Shown in pieces: positions 23,363 through 34,581 of a DNA stretch of 64,000 bases. This stretch comes from Drechmeria coniospora (Eukaryota > Ascomycota > Sordariomycetes > Hypocreales > Ophiocordycipitaceae), in contig NC_054389.1 of the NCBI RefSeq assembly GCF_001625195.1, forward strand, positions 11,404,520 to 11,468,519, in the 5' to 3' direction. How positions within the stretch are numbered: position 1 is the stretch's first letter; every line of letters starts with the position of its first letter. The notes beneath the pieces are model-generated. The model made no database searches and was not told the origin of the DNA. It was given only the letters and a program-made list of their open reading frames with translations. The position numbers and the translations under genes are program-made.

Positions 23363-24060
23363 TGTTGCGGTGTTCTGAAAATTCGCACCGCAAGCCACAG
23401 GTTTCGGCTTTCGCGACGAGGTTTGCTTCGCGAAGCCAAATGGTGTCTCTGGACAAGGACGGGCCCGGCTCGCAACGTCGGCGGATATCGACGTCGAGGG
23501 TGGAAGGTTGGAGGGCCACTCGCTAGTAGTAAGGCGCCAGACTAAAGAACATGCGGTGTGTACACTTGGACTTTGGTGCTCTACCGTGTACGTATGGTGT
23601 TGCGGCACAGGAGGGCGTACTGTATGGAGGAGCAAGCGCGAGCAAGTGTCCGGACGAGTACGGGGTGAAAGGATGAACGGGGCACCAGCACGGCGGACGA
23701 GCGTTCAGGGGAGAGGAGGAGGTAAATTGACGTGGTGGACGGAGATGTTTTTGGTCGAATTGTATGGACAAAACATGTACACAGCGGACGAGACGCGCGG
23801 CGATTAAATGCGACTACGGGTTCTCGTTCGACTCCTAGACCCGGCCTCCCATCATTAATGCATGCTACTAAGTACCTAGTAATAGTAATCCGTCTCTGCT
23901 AGGTCCGGAGCGACGGCGTTCCGATCGTACAGAATGGCATGATCCTTGCCCCAGCGTCATCGGACGAGCGACCTACGCCCGAGTACTTGTACTTTGTCTG
24001 GCAAGCATTTTTCGATGTATATTAATGCAAATGCCTTCTTCCTCGGGTAGGCTATCTGTG

Positions 24061-24111
24061 CGAGTACGGTCACGAGTACGGTTACGAGTACGAGTACGAG
24101 TACGAATACGG
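24061..24111. repeat. (CGAGTA)n hexanucleotide microsatellite
   Basis: About eight imperfect CGAGTACG/GAGTAC units. It looks like a tandem expansion of the GTAC intergenic word. Confidence 0.85.
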
Positions 24112-25007
24112 AGATTTGTAAGTAGGCAAATTCAGTCTCCGCTCCGTACTTTCGGAGTACTTACTCCGTACATGTACATGTATTGTTCTGACACGTGCGC
24201 ATGTGCATGTTTCGCGTACTTGTATACGTACTTGTATGGAAGCCAATCTGTATTACTGTACAGAGTTCAGTACGTCAGGTGTAAGTACGTACATTACTTG
24301 CTTACTCCGTAAAAGTACCGAAGCACTCCGTGCATGCAATACTTGTACAGCCAAGTAATAATACAGTCTGTACGGAGTAAGAAGTAAGTATTTAATTGTT
24401 GGTGTACGGAGTACATTCACCTAGGTGTAAGTACATGTAGTGTGTTTAAGTAGTGAGTACGGGGTACATCGTACGCGACAACGCTTAGCGTCGAGTCTCC
24501 CCAGCTACGCATCATAATGGTTGAATGATGACAGACGCGTGCATGTGCTACTCCCGCCGAGAAGCTTAAACGCTACGAAGGGAGTTGCTGCTTTATATAC
24601 CGAGTGCTGGTGATGCCTATACTATGGCACTTAGCTAGTACTTGAAAAGTGAGCCTGGCATGGACCAAAGTCAGTCCGTTCATGACGCATCATTTGTATC
24701 CATACGAATTCCCGCGAGACATTGGGACGCAAATGTTGCAATGCAAGCAATAATCCCCCAGTGCCGCCATGACTGTATACTGCACAGTACAAGTCCCTGC
24801 AGAAAATGACTGAGCATGAGCACTTGCACTTGCACCTACACCTACACATGAACAGGCAAGTGAAACGGTAGCGAGACCGCAAGCTGACATGGTTGACCAG
24901 CCAGGTTGATGCGCCATCAAGCTTGAAAACCCAAAAAGAAGGTTATCGCTTCCTCAGCTCGGCAACGTCCCACCCGACCGGTACTCGATTCTTTGATTCC
25001 TCCATTT

Positions 25008-25463
25008 TCAGTTGCACTCGCCAAGGTATTTCCGGTAGATGACATCAATGGCCCAGCTCTTTCTAGCGGCATGGTTGAGCCAGAAGTGACCGGTCGGCCA
25101 GCTCTCTCGCAAGTAGGTGGGAAGAAAGAAGCGGTGTCCGTCTCTTTCTCCGCCCTTCCATCGTCGAAAGTCATGTCGGTAGCCGGTTTCGCCCTTGTAG
25201 ACGCCGGCACATGGCTGTCGTGTCAGGCAGCAACCACCGTGGCGGATGGAGGACGACTGTGTTGGTCCGGCGTGGGCAAATTCTCCGTCGATGAGCCCGA
25301 GAATATCGTCATCGTCATCCACGAAAACATTTCGGAGTAGCTGGCCGAAAATCATCGGACGGCTGTCGGAAGGAGGCGGGATTGTCTGGGGCCGGCATGG
25401 TCGCGCGAGCTTGCTGCCATTATCAGAAAATCCAAAGGTCACGAGCCCACCTTGCTTGGCCAT
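25008..25463 (-). CDS. Doubtful open reading frame of 151 aa
   Basis: An uninterrupted frame on the minus strand in otherwise gene-poor DNA. The C-terminal half has protein-like composition with many aromatics (HRFFLPTYLRESW, GHFWLNHAARKSWAIDVIYR), the N-terminal half a run of five Asp. I do not recognise a family. No clear splice partners or promoter are seen, and the opposite strand is also open for 115 codons over the same bases, which weakens the case. It may be a gene fragment or chance. Confidence 0.25.
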   Translation of the reverse strand: MAKQGGLVTFGFSDNGSKLARPCRPQTIPPPSDSRPMIFGQLLRNVFVDDDDDILGLIDGEFAHAGPTQSSSIRHGGCCLTRQPCAGVYKGETGYRHDFRRWKGGERDGHRFFLPTYLRESWPTGHFWLNHAARKSWAIDVIYRKYLGECN

Positions 25464-25715
25464 CCACGGAAGAGTTGATCAGCGGCAATATTTCGTCTTG
25501 CAGTCATACTCGGACGATATGATATCGTTGTGCGGGAGAAGTAATACTGCACATGTGAAGTGGCGATTTGCATTGCAGTCAAAACCGTGCAAGTGTTTGC
25601 GGTAGTTGTACGGTAATAATAGCGGGGCCCGATCTCGGCAGAGTCCCGCTAGGTCCCGCTGCAACGATGGGATAATGGCCTCCAAGTTGGTCACCTAGCG
25701 TCTTCGTGTCCCCCA

Positions 25716-25742
25716 TGTCCCCTGTGTCCCCTGTGTCCCCTG
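25716..25742. repeat. 9-bp tandem repeat (TGTCCCCTG)x3
   Basis: Three perfect copies of a 9-base unit, with partial units on both sides. Confidence 0.9.
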
Positions 25743-27750
25743 TGCAAGTACAGTACTTACTTGTAAGTTAACCTTGGCATCAACACCCGGTTATCAGCAC
25801 TCACATCAGTCATCTCGGACCCAACCTCGTACCAGTGAGCAGAGCGTACCATCCACCTGCTGACTTACTCGTACTTCCCTTGGCAGATGTACTCCGTACA
25901 GTAGAAAGTATTCCGTGCGACACGTACGAAGTACTGACACCGACATTCGCTCTTCACTGCATCCCAAGGGGAGCAAATGCCGGTTATTCCCTCAGTCATC
26001 CTCCGTCTGGAGTGGTCCATGCATAGGCAGTTCCCCATACCTGCTACCTAGGTACTTGATAGTAAGTGCCCGAGCACCCTGTTGTCGGATGAATCGCCAC
26101 GTCAAGGCTGACAAGAAGAAGTAATTTGCCTCCGCTGGAAACGATCGACGGTCAAGCCCAGTCCTCGGACGAGTGCATCCTTGAACGCGGCTCATCCTCG
26201 GTTGAGTCACGTGGAAGTCGTACGGCGGCTGCTGCACAGGGCCTTGGGGTCGGCGGCGCCATTCTTCCAGTGTTCTGCTTGCAGTTACTACTGCGAATAT
26301 ATTGCACTTCTTTGTGCACCGGTTGTACCCTAGGTCTGCGGCGGTGACGACGCCGTCGGCTGCTGGCAGCCTGCTGGTAGTCTGCTGGTACTCTTCGCTC
26401 TCGGGCCAAGGGGCATACGGTAGGTACATGTACAGGTAGGTTCGAGCCGTTGCAGGATCTAGTATTAATAATAGTGAACCTCCATGAGCTGTTGCTAAAT
26501 GCCATCGTCCACCTTCATGACGACGTGGTTGTACCTATCAGTGCCTGCGAGATCTCGCATGTATGGTGAAGAGTGCCTTTCGGGAGATCTGGAGGCACAC
26601 CTGTTCTCGTCGGCGCGCTGTCTAGAGTCATTGTAAGTGCATGTACCGTTTTGGCGCCAGCCTAAGGAATCATGCCCTGAAGATTGCATGCCATATAGCA
26701 TGAGCGTGTTCCCGACGACAATTAGCGGTCACCTCATAGAGGAACGTAGTACAGTGGGGGCAAAAAGCACTAATTCATCTCCCCACTCACTGTCCCAAGT
26801 ACAGTGATGCTTACTGCCAGAGGGGGGCTTCAAGAACGGCGATACAGATATATTCGCATATACTGGACGGAGTATTCGACCTGCTAACTTCTAGATCGAA
26901 GTACCAGCGAGGGTGCATACTTCAGTACACCTAGTAAGTAATTAGTGCTTGTGCGAGCATGCGTACGTTCACCTTTAGGCATCCGCGTGTGCATACCGAG
27001 CAAAGTGCTAGGTACGGATACTAGGTACCTAGGTAGTTTAATGGAATGAAGTGTACGGAGTGCTGGGCACCAAGTACAGAGCAAGTACTTACTTCCACAA
27101 CTACCTAGGTAGTAATACAGTAGGCACCTACTTATGTAGGTATAAGTCCAACAGCAATACCGTACTAGGTACCTACTCGCAGTAATCAATTAGTACCTTC
27201 TCCGTACAGCGTAGTTGTACCTGCCGGTAGTTGGCAACTACAGACTGGGTAAAGCAAGTACGTGTGAACGAGGTGGGATGGTTTGGTTTATGCTGCTGCA
27301 CGGTGCATGCCATCTGCACCAACATGTAGGTATTACCTCCGTCATGCAGAGACACGATCCTCTCCGACACTCCCTGGCCGAGCTGTGCCCCAACTACGCA
27401 CCATGACCCGTTGGTGCAACAAGGTAGGCAGTGGGTGGGTGGGCTTTCCCGTGTGCAGTCGTCCGTCTGCTCATGCTCGCTCGAGTTACCAGCCAGTGCT
27501 TGGCCACGAGCCGAGTCCATTGCGCTCTTATCGGCACCGGCGAGTGATGAATTCATATATAGGCATGCGCCTACAAGTATTGGTTACGCCTTGAGACTAC
27601 TTACTCTACGCCTGATCCGTTCTCGCAACCACCAAACGACAATCCCGCGTTTGTTCCCGTCTCCGCTGGTCGTCCGATGTTCGTGAAGCCATCTCGAACG
27701 TTGTCATCTGGCGGTGCTGTCCGAACGCGGGTCCCCTCGTTCCTTCGAAT

Positions 27751-30440
27751 ATGAGGCTTTCCTCTCTCGCCCTGCTTCTAAGCTCAGTCCTGGTCCTTCA
27801 GCATGCCGGCGCCAGCGTCATCGGGCACCAAGGTGACCCTGCCTCCCCCACGGTGGGGAAAAGGTCGTCTCAGAATCGCCACGCGGCCGCGAGGCGTTTC
27901 TGTAACGGTAAGCTCTTGCACCTCGGCACCGATCATGACTGCCATCATTGCACTGGCATGGTGCCTTTGCTCCTCACCCACATCGTTGTGGCCGTCGTAG
28001 AAAGGCATGGCTAACGTCCGTTGGGTACGATGTAGCGAAGCACAAGATCAAGCTCAACAGCCGCCGAAGTACGGAAAGCCCGCTACAGCCTCTGGAGGCG
28101 TACGAGATCTTCTGCTGGTTGCAGGATGCGGACGAAAAGGCTGCCTGCTTCTTCGTCACCGTTGCCCATCTTCTCAGCACTACACCCCAGGCCCTCGCCG
28201 ATCGCATCGGCATTCCCCTGCCTCGCCGTGGAGAGGTTGGCATCTCCATAGACACCATGTTCTACGCTCTAGAGTTGCTCGGCGTGCGCTTCCGCATCGT
28301 AGCACTCCAGGGCACTCTGGAACAGCAGCGACCAGGCCCGATGCAGAATATCCGCTGCACCGGACGGGGCCTGCGCTGGCGTCATTCTCATCCGCCACCG
28401 GCTGTCATGGGCGTCGGTTTTTTTAACCGCAATCGTGACGGTGGTCATGTTGTCATCGTCAGGTTCGTATCTGTCCAGGCCTTGGTCTCGACAAAATCGG
28501 TGGACGACCGTCGCACGCTAACACGGTCCATGTAGGAACGCCGGAAACCCGCTACGGATTCGCTACTTGGATTTCCAAGATGATCCTAGGGGTACAGACA
28601 TGACTGTGGAGGCAGAGAATTCCTGTCACGCCTTCTATTTTTATCTTGATCTCGAGGCCTCTTCCGGAGACCTCATGGACGAACTGCGGCCGTCCATCGA
28701 CGCCATGATGGCCACCCCGAGCCTCGTCCCAGCGCTGCCGACCAGCCTGTTCCCGCCCGCCCTCCCCCTCCCATCCGATACAGCCGATAGATTCTTGGAG
28801 GAGGACGCTGTCGAGTTTATAAATTCTCTAAATGATTTTTGGGAGCCGTGGTCCGACGACGATTCAACCCGGTCGGGGCAAAGCTCCGACGGCGATTCAG
28901 ACACCTCAATGGAGGGCCCCCCCACGCGAGAAAGGACAAGCACGCTTGCTCGGCTGCGGTACCATCAACAGCAGCAGCAGGGGACAACGACAGAGGGGCA
29001 CTCGGAAGGCGCTCACACGCAGTTGCAGGCCCCCACTCGACATGATCCGGACGCTCCGGGGCCCTCCAGAATCGACGCTGCGGACCCTGAGACGCAGCTG
29101 CAGGCCCCCTCTCCGCATGTTGCAGGCCATCCCGGGCCCTCTAGAATCGACCCTGCAGAAGTCGACGTTGCAGTCGACGGCATCTTCCACCTGTCCGTCG
29201 AGGAGGAGTGCGCTCGACGCCTCGCGTCAAACACAGTCTCCTTCGTCATTCCGGACTCCAACGCTGCGCGAGGCGGGAGTAGGCTAGGCGCCAGCAGTAT
29301 GAGAAAACGCGCGGAGACAGTCGGCGATACTACCAAGGACAGCTGTTCCAAGCTGAAACATGGAGTGGAAACGTTGCAAACCTGCAGAAAAATAAAGAGT
29401 CTCGAGATTGGCATCACCTTATCGAATGACTGGTTCGCGGGGACGTATGACTACATCTATGGAGCCATACGTGGCCCGGCTGGTAATTTTACAACGGAGC
29501 TTGCACCCCAGCCATCGGCAGGATACGAGAACTCGATAGCCGAAAGCGTGCAATCAGCCTTTGGTCTTGAGACGATGGATATTCGGAGCATCAATACTTT
29601 TGATCTCATTTCGCAGGGACTGAAATATACCTTCATTCGCAACGATCAGTGGAAGGTCAAAGGTATGACCCTGTGAGGGAGACGTTCTTCAAAGACTAAT
29701 GGTAGCGTAGATATTGTGCTTCGCGCAAACTGTGATACACCAGGCTTGACGGTGCAATACGATAAGCTTCGGGCGCTTGATGCGTGGTACCAACATCCAG
29801 CGGCCAAAAGGGGGCGGGAGGGGGGCGTGCAGCCGTACGATCCAGGGGTTGTTGCCACATTTAACATCCGTTCTTCGGAATGGTACACAACGTCTTGCGT
29901 CATGATTAAGGAGCTTCGGTTTACCTTCAAGACGGCACGTGGTCTGTTTTCTGGATCTTACGATCAAGTATCCTTGACTTTCGGGTCAGGCATGCAAACA
30001 ATCTTCCTCGTAAAAGAATTCTATGGAGGAGACAAGAAATCAGACACGGTCGATCTTCGTGCCATGTTCGGCACAGCGACGGTGGACCTACGACATATTC
30101 AACAGATGCTTCTGCAAGACACGTACTACTACAAGACTGATACAGACAAATGGATGTTTGCAGGTACGTTTTATCCACGCTATCCCGAGCTACATTCAGC
30201 ATCATCGTCGCGAGCTAATCGAGTCCTCTTTCTTCAGGCATCGAACTTGAAGCGACGTGCGCGTATGGCTCAAGCAAAATGTACATGAGCAAATTTAGAA
30301 CCGTGCATAAATGGCTCGCGAACCGCCGTTCCGAGAAGGAGACGGAAACCGTTTGGACTGGCGGTTTTACTTATGAAGACTGGAAATCGGAGCCTCCCAA
30401 GGATGAAATCTGGGATGCGCTGAGCCTGTTGGGAGGATGA
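27751..30440 (+). CDS. Secreted multidomain protein: papain-like N-terminal region and two related beta-rich units (unknown family)
   Basis: Five exons, 27751-27907, 28036-28462, 28536-29662, 29711-30163 and 30238-30440, give 788 residues, all junctions in phase. Residues 1-21 are a signal peptide (LALLLSSVLVL core), and KR at 37-38 is a Kex2-type site. Residues about 70-210 look like a papain-like cysteine hydrolase by motif order: EKAACFFVTVAHLL (Cys90), GGHVVIVR (His190), RYLDFQ (Asp207). This is inference from pattern only. A disordered acidic, Gln-rich linker follows, with two 25-residue repeats (356-405). Two beta-rich units, about 482-570 and 637-705, resemble each other (FAGTYDYIYG/FSGSYDQVSL; FGLETMDIRSI/FGTATVDLRHI; NDQWKVK/TDKWMFA) and recall PLAT-type sandwiches. 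Each unit ends at a phase-1 intron. It is isolated in gene-poor DNA, and an effector, toxin or secreted enzyme role is possible but unproven. Confidence 0.72.
29017..29166 (+). repeat. Two 75-nt in-frame direct repeats in the linker
   Basis: Bases 29017-29091 and 29092-29166 encode two copies of a 25-residue unit with the shared pattern TQLQAP...PGPSRID. They lie in the disordered linker of the secreted protein. Confidence 0.85.
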
Positions 30441-31563
30441 GGAAACTGGACATGAAGAAATTCAACAACGTATTCTGATGGCTCGCGTTCCATCGTTCCG
30501 ACACCGCTTGGACTGGCGATTGTATTTCCGCCAGTGGGAATATGGGCATGACCAGAGATGAAAAAGTGAAGCTTAAGACGAACTTCCATAGCCCGGTAGG
30601 ATGCGGCTCGAGCTCCGTTGTTCGATCGATTGGCGGAGATGGAAAGAACGTCATGGCCATGAACGTCATGGCCATACAACGGATACGAGTCGGCGAGACC
30701 GATGTTTTGGGTGTATCATGCCACTATGGCCCTTCAATGTATGGCCCTTTAATTTGTATGGCCCCTCCAATAAACGTACCTCGCGGAGACCAGAGCATGT
30801 CGAAGTATGGAATTACTCTGCATGTTCAGTATAATATCAATAATCATTGGTACTAGTATTATGCACTGTTACTGGGCATTTTAAGGATTTTATGCAGAAA
30901 CACACTCTTAACCAGGTTGCACGTCTACTTATTATACGGCTACAAGTATAGTTGTAAGTACGGAGTAAGTACAGTACTTGTAAAGTACGGAGTGCGGAGT
31001 GCATTGCTCAAGTACTCGTATTTAGCCGTACATGTACAGAGTACAATTGGAATATTGCGTAAGCTGGGTGAGAGGCCAGTCAAACACTGATACCTATATT
31101 AGAGACTCGTATTAATCAGCCAATGTTCCTCGTGCAGCGTACTGTGCACTTCCCTCATCTACTCTACCCTTGATTGACGACAGTGACGCTCCTCCACCGG
31201 CGTCAAGTGCACCTCAAGCTGTAACCCGGATCATAGCCTGATTCCCCCTCGTACGCCGCACTCGACATCTGCCGCCAGGCCCTTTTGCTTCGGAGCTAGG
31301 CTCGGCGTCGTCGACACAGCTGCTGCTCTTTATTCCTCACCATCAAGCCGCAAACGTGCGTGTCCTGTCAGGGCACTTGCTTTGGAAACGATCACGAGAT
31401 ACACACCTGCTTCCAAACAGTCAAAGACGCCTTCTGTCCGGTTGGCTTAATTTGGGCTCAATAGCACGATACCGACGACCATATTGCAGTTGGCGTCGCG
31501 AAAAGCCAGCGCCCCTCCCCTACCAAAGGGTCCCACAAGCGAACCGGCTCGCTTCCCATCGGG
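30441..31563. other. Intergenic region upstream of RBX1
   Basis: It contains the degenerate exon copy, a 15-nt direct repeat (GAACGTCATGGCCAT at 30646-30675) and GTAC-type words at 30950-31045. Bases 31150-31563 are a probable promoter and leader. No gene is supported. Confidence 0.55.
30478..30519 (+). repeat. Degenerate copy of part of the terminal exon
   Basis: The bases resemble 30311-30358 in the last exon of the secreted gene (both contain ATGGCTCGCG, CGTTCCGA and TTGGACTGGCG, with a few deletions). The copy lies just after the stop codon and has no open frame matching the exon. Confidence 0.6.
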
Positions 31564-32253
<690 letters not shown>

Positions 32254-32301
32254 TAGCCCTTGCTCTTTGGGAGCAGTATCCTTCCCGGAGAGTCCTCTGG
32301 C

Positions 32302-32731
32302 CTACTGCCATCCAGAGCCAGCGGGAAGCCATTTGACGGGATTTTTGTTGTAAAAAGGCCATGGCGGAGTGACGAGCAGGAACGTCAACAAAGTGCCTCC
32401 CAGCCCAATGAACACAGCCATCCGAATGTCTTGGTAGTAGTACCCAATGTTGAATGCCAAAAGCTGCGATATTGTACAGGGTTAGCGGACAAGGCTCGAC
32501 TGAAGAATGACCACCTCGACGTTTCGGACGAACCCCAGATAAGGCGAGGAGCAGCGTAGCAAAGTTCTCGGCACGCCGTTGGCCATGGAAATCCTGGCGC
32601 ATGTCAGCCAACTGCATAAGGAGAGTGGAAGGGCAGCCTCGCAGGGGGCGACGGCTTGTATTGCAGTCCGGAGGTCGTACAATCTGGCCCTCTACCACAT
32701 CTCGGACCGTGTCAAGGATTTGCTCGGCCAT
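32302..32731 (-). CDS. SPC1: Signal peptidase complex subunit Spc1 (SPC12)
   Basis: Small non-catalytic subunit of the ER signal peptidase. Three exons, 32731-32681, 32593-32534 and 32463-32302, give 90 residues. The sequence begins MAEQILDTVRDVVEGQIDF, typical of fungal Spc12. Two membrane helices follow, one around 28-47 (FATLLLALSGLLAFNIGYYY) and one around 52-74 (IRMAVFIGLGGTLLTFLLVT), with the conserved PPWPFYNKNPVKWL after the second. Reading through the introns destroys the second helix, which supports the spliced model. Confidence 0.93.
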
Positions 32732-34581
32732 GATGTTCGCCGGGAATGGGCACGTCCGAGAAGCGCAATGGCGAGGTACGACGGGTCGGCGGGTGGTTCG
32801 GTTCACGCAGCAAAAGTACAGTTCCGCCTCGGAGGGGGGAGGGGGGGAACGTGGGTTGCGGATAGAAAAGCGCTGAAAGTGTTTGATGCTCAATGTTGGC
32901 TGTCTTGTGGCCTCTGTTGGAGCGTGGCCGTTGATGACAGAACGAGACCCGGTTCGTACAGAACCGTCCGTACGGTAACGGTACTGTACAGTAAGTACGG
33001 AGTACTTACTGTAGTTCAGAGCTGGTGGTACTCCACTTTTCTGCGAGGTACAAGTGCTGGAATCTTGGTACAGACGGCGTCCAGGCGCTGCACATATACA
33101 TGTACGTCTGCTGCTGCGGCAATTCCTTCCAACCGGCTGGTACCTTGTTATCCAACGGAGGAGGCAGCGTTCGGAGTCATCGTCATTGATTGGAGACCTA
33201 CAGCAGGTGTACTGTAGTACTGATAATTACTTGTACAGTACGGAATACTTGTACTGTACGGAGTACTTGCAGTGCGGAATACTTGTGCTTGCAGTACGGA
33301 ACACTTGTACTTGCAGTACGGAATAATTACTTGTGCTTCAGTGCGGAATACTTGTACTTGCTTCAGTGCGGAATACTTGTACAGTACTCCGTACATTCAC
33401 TCAAAGTACCGAGTAAAATACTTGTATTCCATAAGGTAGGGAAGTACTCCGTACAAGTACTGTACTGTAATGCAGTACTTTTCCCTCACCGTACAGTACA
33501 CCAAAGTAGTAGTCCAGGGGCCTAAGTAGTGCACCTGCACGAGTTCAAGTACAGGTGGATGCACGATTGCACAGGAGTAAGTGTACATTTATGAGCATTG
33601 GATGCCTCCAAGTATGTTAGTGCGCACTCGTCCGGCCTCGAGCCAGCAAACTTCACAGGCAAACTGGGAAAACAAGTGTCGCGTAGAAAGGGACAGCGTC
33701 GAGTGTGGCGATCCGAGGGCACAATGAATGGTACTAGTTGCTTTCGGGTGGGTCTAAAAACAACTAGTCGTCGGTTAGCACCAACAGTGTTGCAGTGGTT
33801 ATTTGTTCGTTAATTAGCACGCACCACAGTAGGCGGAACCCCATCTCGCCGAGGGGAGTAGGTAGTTTGGCATTGCAACCGCCTACGAAAAGCCCTCGTA
33901 GAGATTTCGACGGAAAAAAAAAAACTTCCCCGTCCTTCAGACTCGGAGCACCTTTGACGATTCAGCATTGTATAACTTGACCAAAGATTGCCACGGAACC
34001 AGGCCAACGAGACATCGCCGGCATCCATTTCCTCGACCACGTTCATCTCGACAACGTCGCCGAGCCAGTGTCTGGGCCGGCTCCCTCCCGTCGTCTTTCG
34101 ACACTCGTCTCTTTTCCGTGCCGTCTTCAAGTTGGCTCAACTCGCCGCCTCCGTCTTTCCGCCTCCTTCGCTCTTCGGCCCTGGCCTCTGGGTCTACAGC
34201 GGAGTCAACAGCAAGCCTCCATAACTGGGAGCCGTGGCCAACCGCCGACAGGTTCCGTGTCTCACAAAAAAGTCGCCTCCGCCGCCGAGCGTGCGTGCAC
34301 TCCTCGTCGGGAGCGCCAGCTTCCTTTCGAGCAACGTTTTGCTCCCATCTAGCACTCGGCGCGCCTCGGCCGCGCCGGGTGCGTGAAGGAACCACTCGTC
34401 CGAGAGCAGATACTCGCCGGCGTGGACAAAGTATGATCTGCTCTCCTTGAGTCGTCGCTGTCGCCCTCAGCTCAGCATCCATCCCCTCTCCCGCCGACCG
34501 TGCATCTCGCTCGAGTCGTGCATGCCTTCCTTTCCCTTCTCACCGATTTGAGCATTTGCGCCTCGCGTCACGGCCGCCATC
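32732..34581. other. Intergenic region and leader of the CorA transporter gene
   Basis: Bases 32950-33600 are GTAC-motif-rich with a tandem array at 33236-33390. Bases 33960-34581 are C/T-rich and probably the transcribed leader of the next gene. Open frames such as 33968-34450 have leader-like composition and no family resemblance. Confidence 0.55.
33236..33390. repeat. Imperfect tandem array of ~20-28-nt GTAC-type units
   Basis: About seven units of the form AGTGCGGAATACTTGTACTTGC, varying in length and base, lie head to tail. This is a tandem form of the dispersed intergenic GTAC words. Confidence 0.75.

Larger units (their letters stand above)
23066..27750. other. Gene-poor region, GTAC-motif-rich
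   Basis: About 4.7 kb with no convincing gene. Bases 23066-23820 are GC-rich ERG3 promoter DNA with a 17-bp minisatellite. Bases 23870-24480, 25740-26060 and 26880-27215 are dense in GTAC-type words. Bases 24560-25640 are more ordinary DNA with a doubtful open frame (25008-25463). A CATATATA sequence at 27554-27561 lies about 190 bases before the secreted-protein start and may be a TATA-like element. Confidence 0.55.

Noticed and set aside
23105..23635. Frames of about 150-200 codons on both strands near 23.1-23.6 kb
   Set aside because: They read the 17-bp minisatellite as Gly/Pro/Thr repeats and have no other support.
33968..34450. 160-codon plus-strand frame and the overlapping minus-strand frame before the CorA gene
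   Set aside because: C/T-rich leader composition and both strands open; neither has a recognisable domain.
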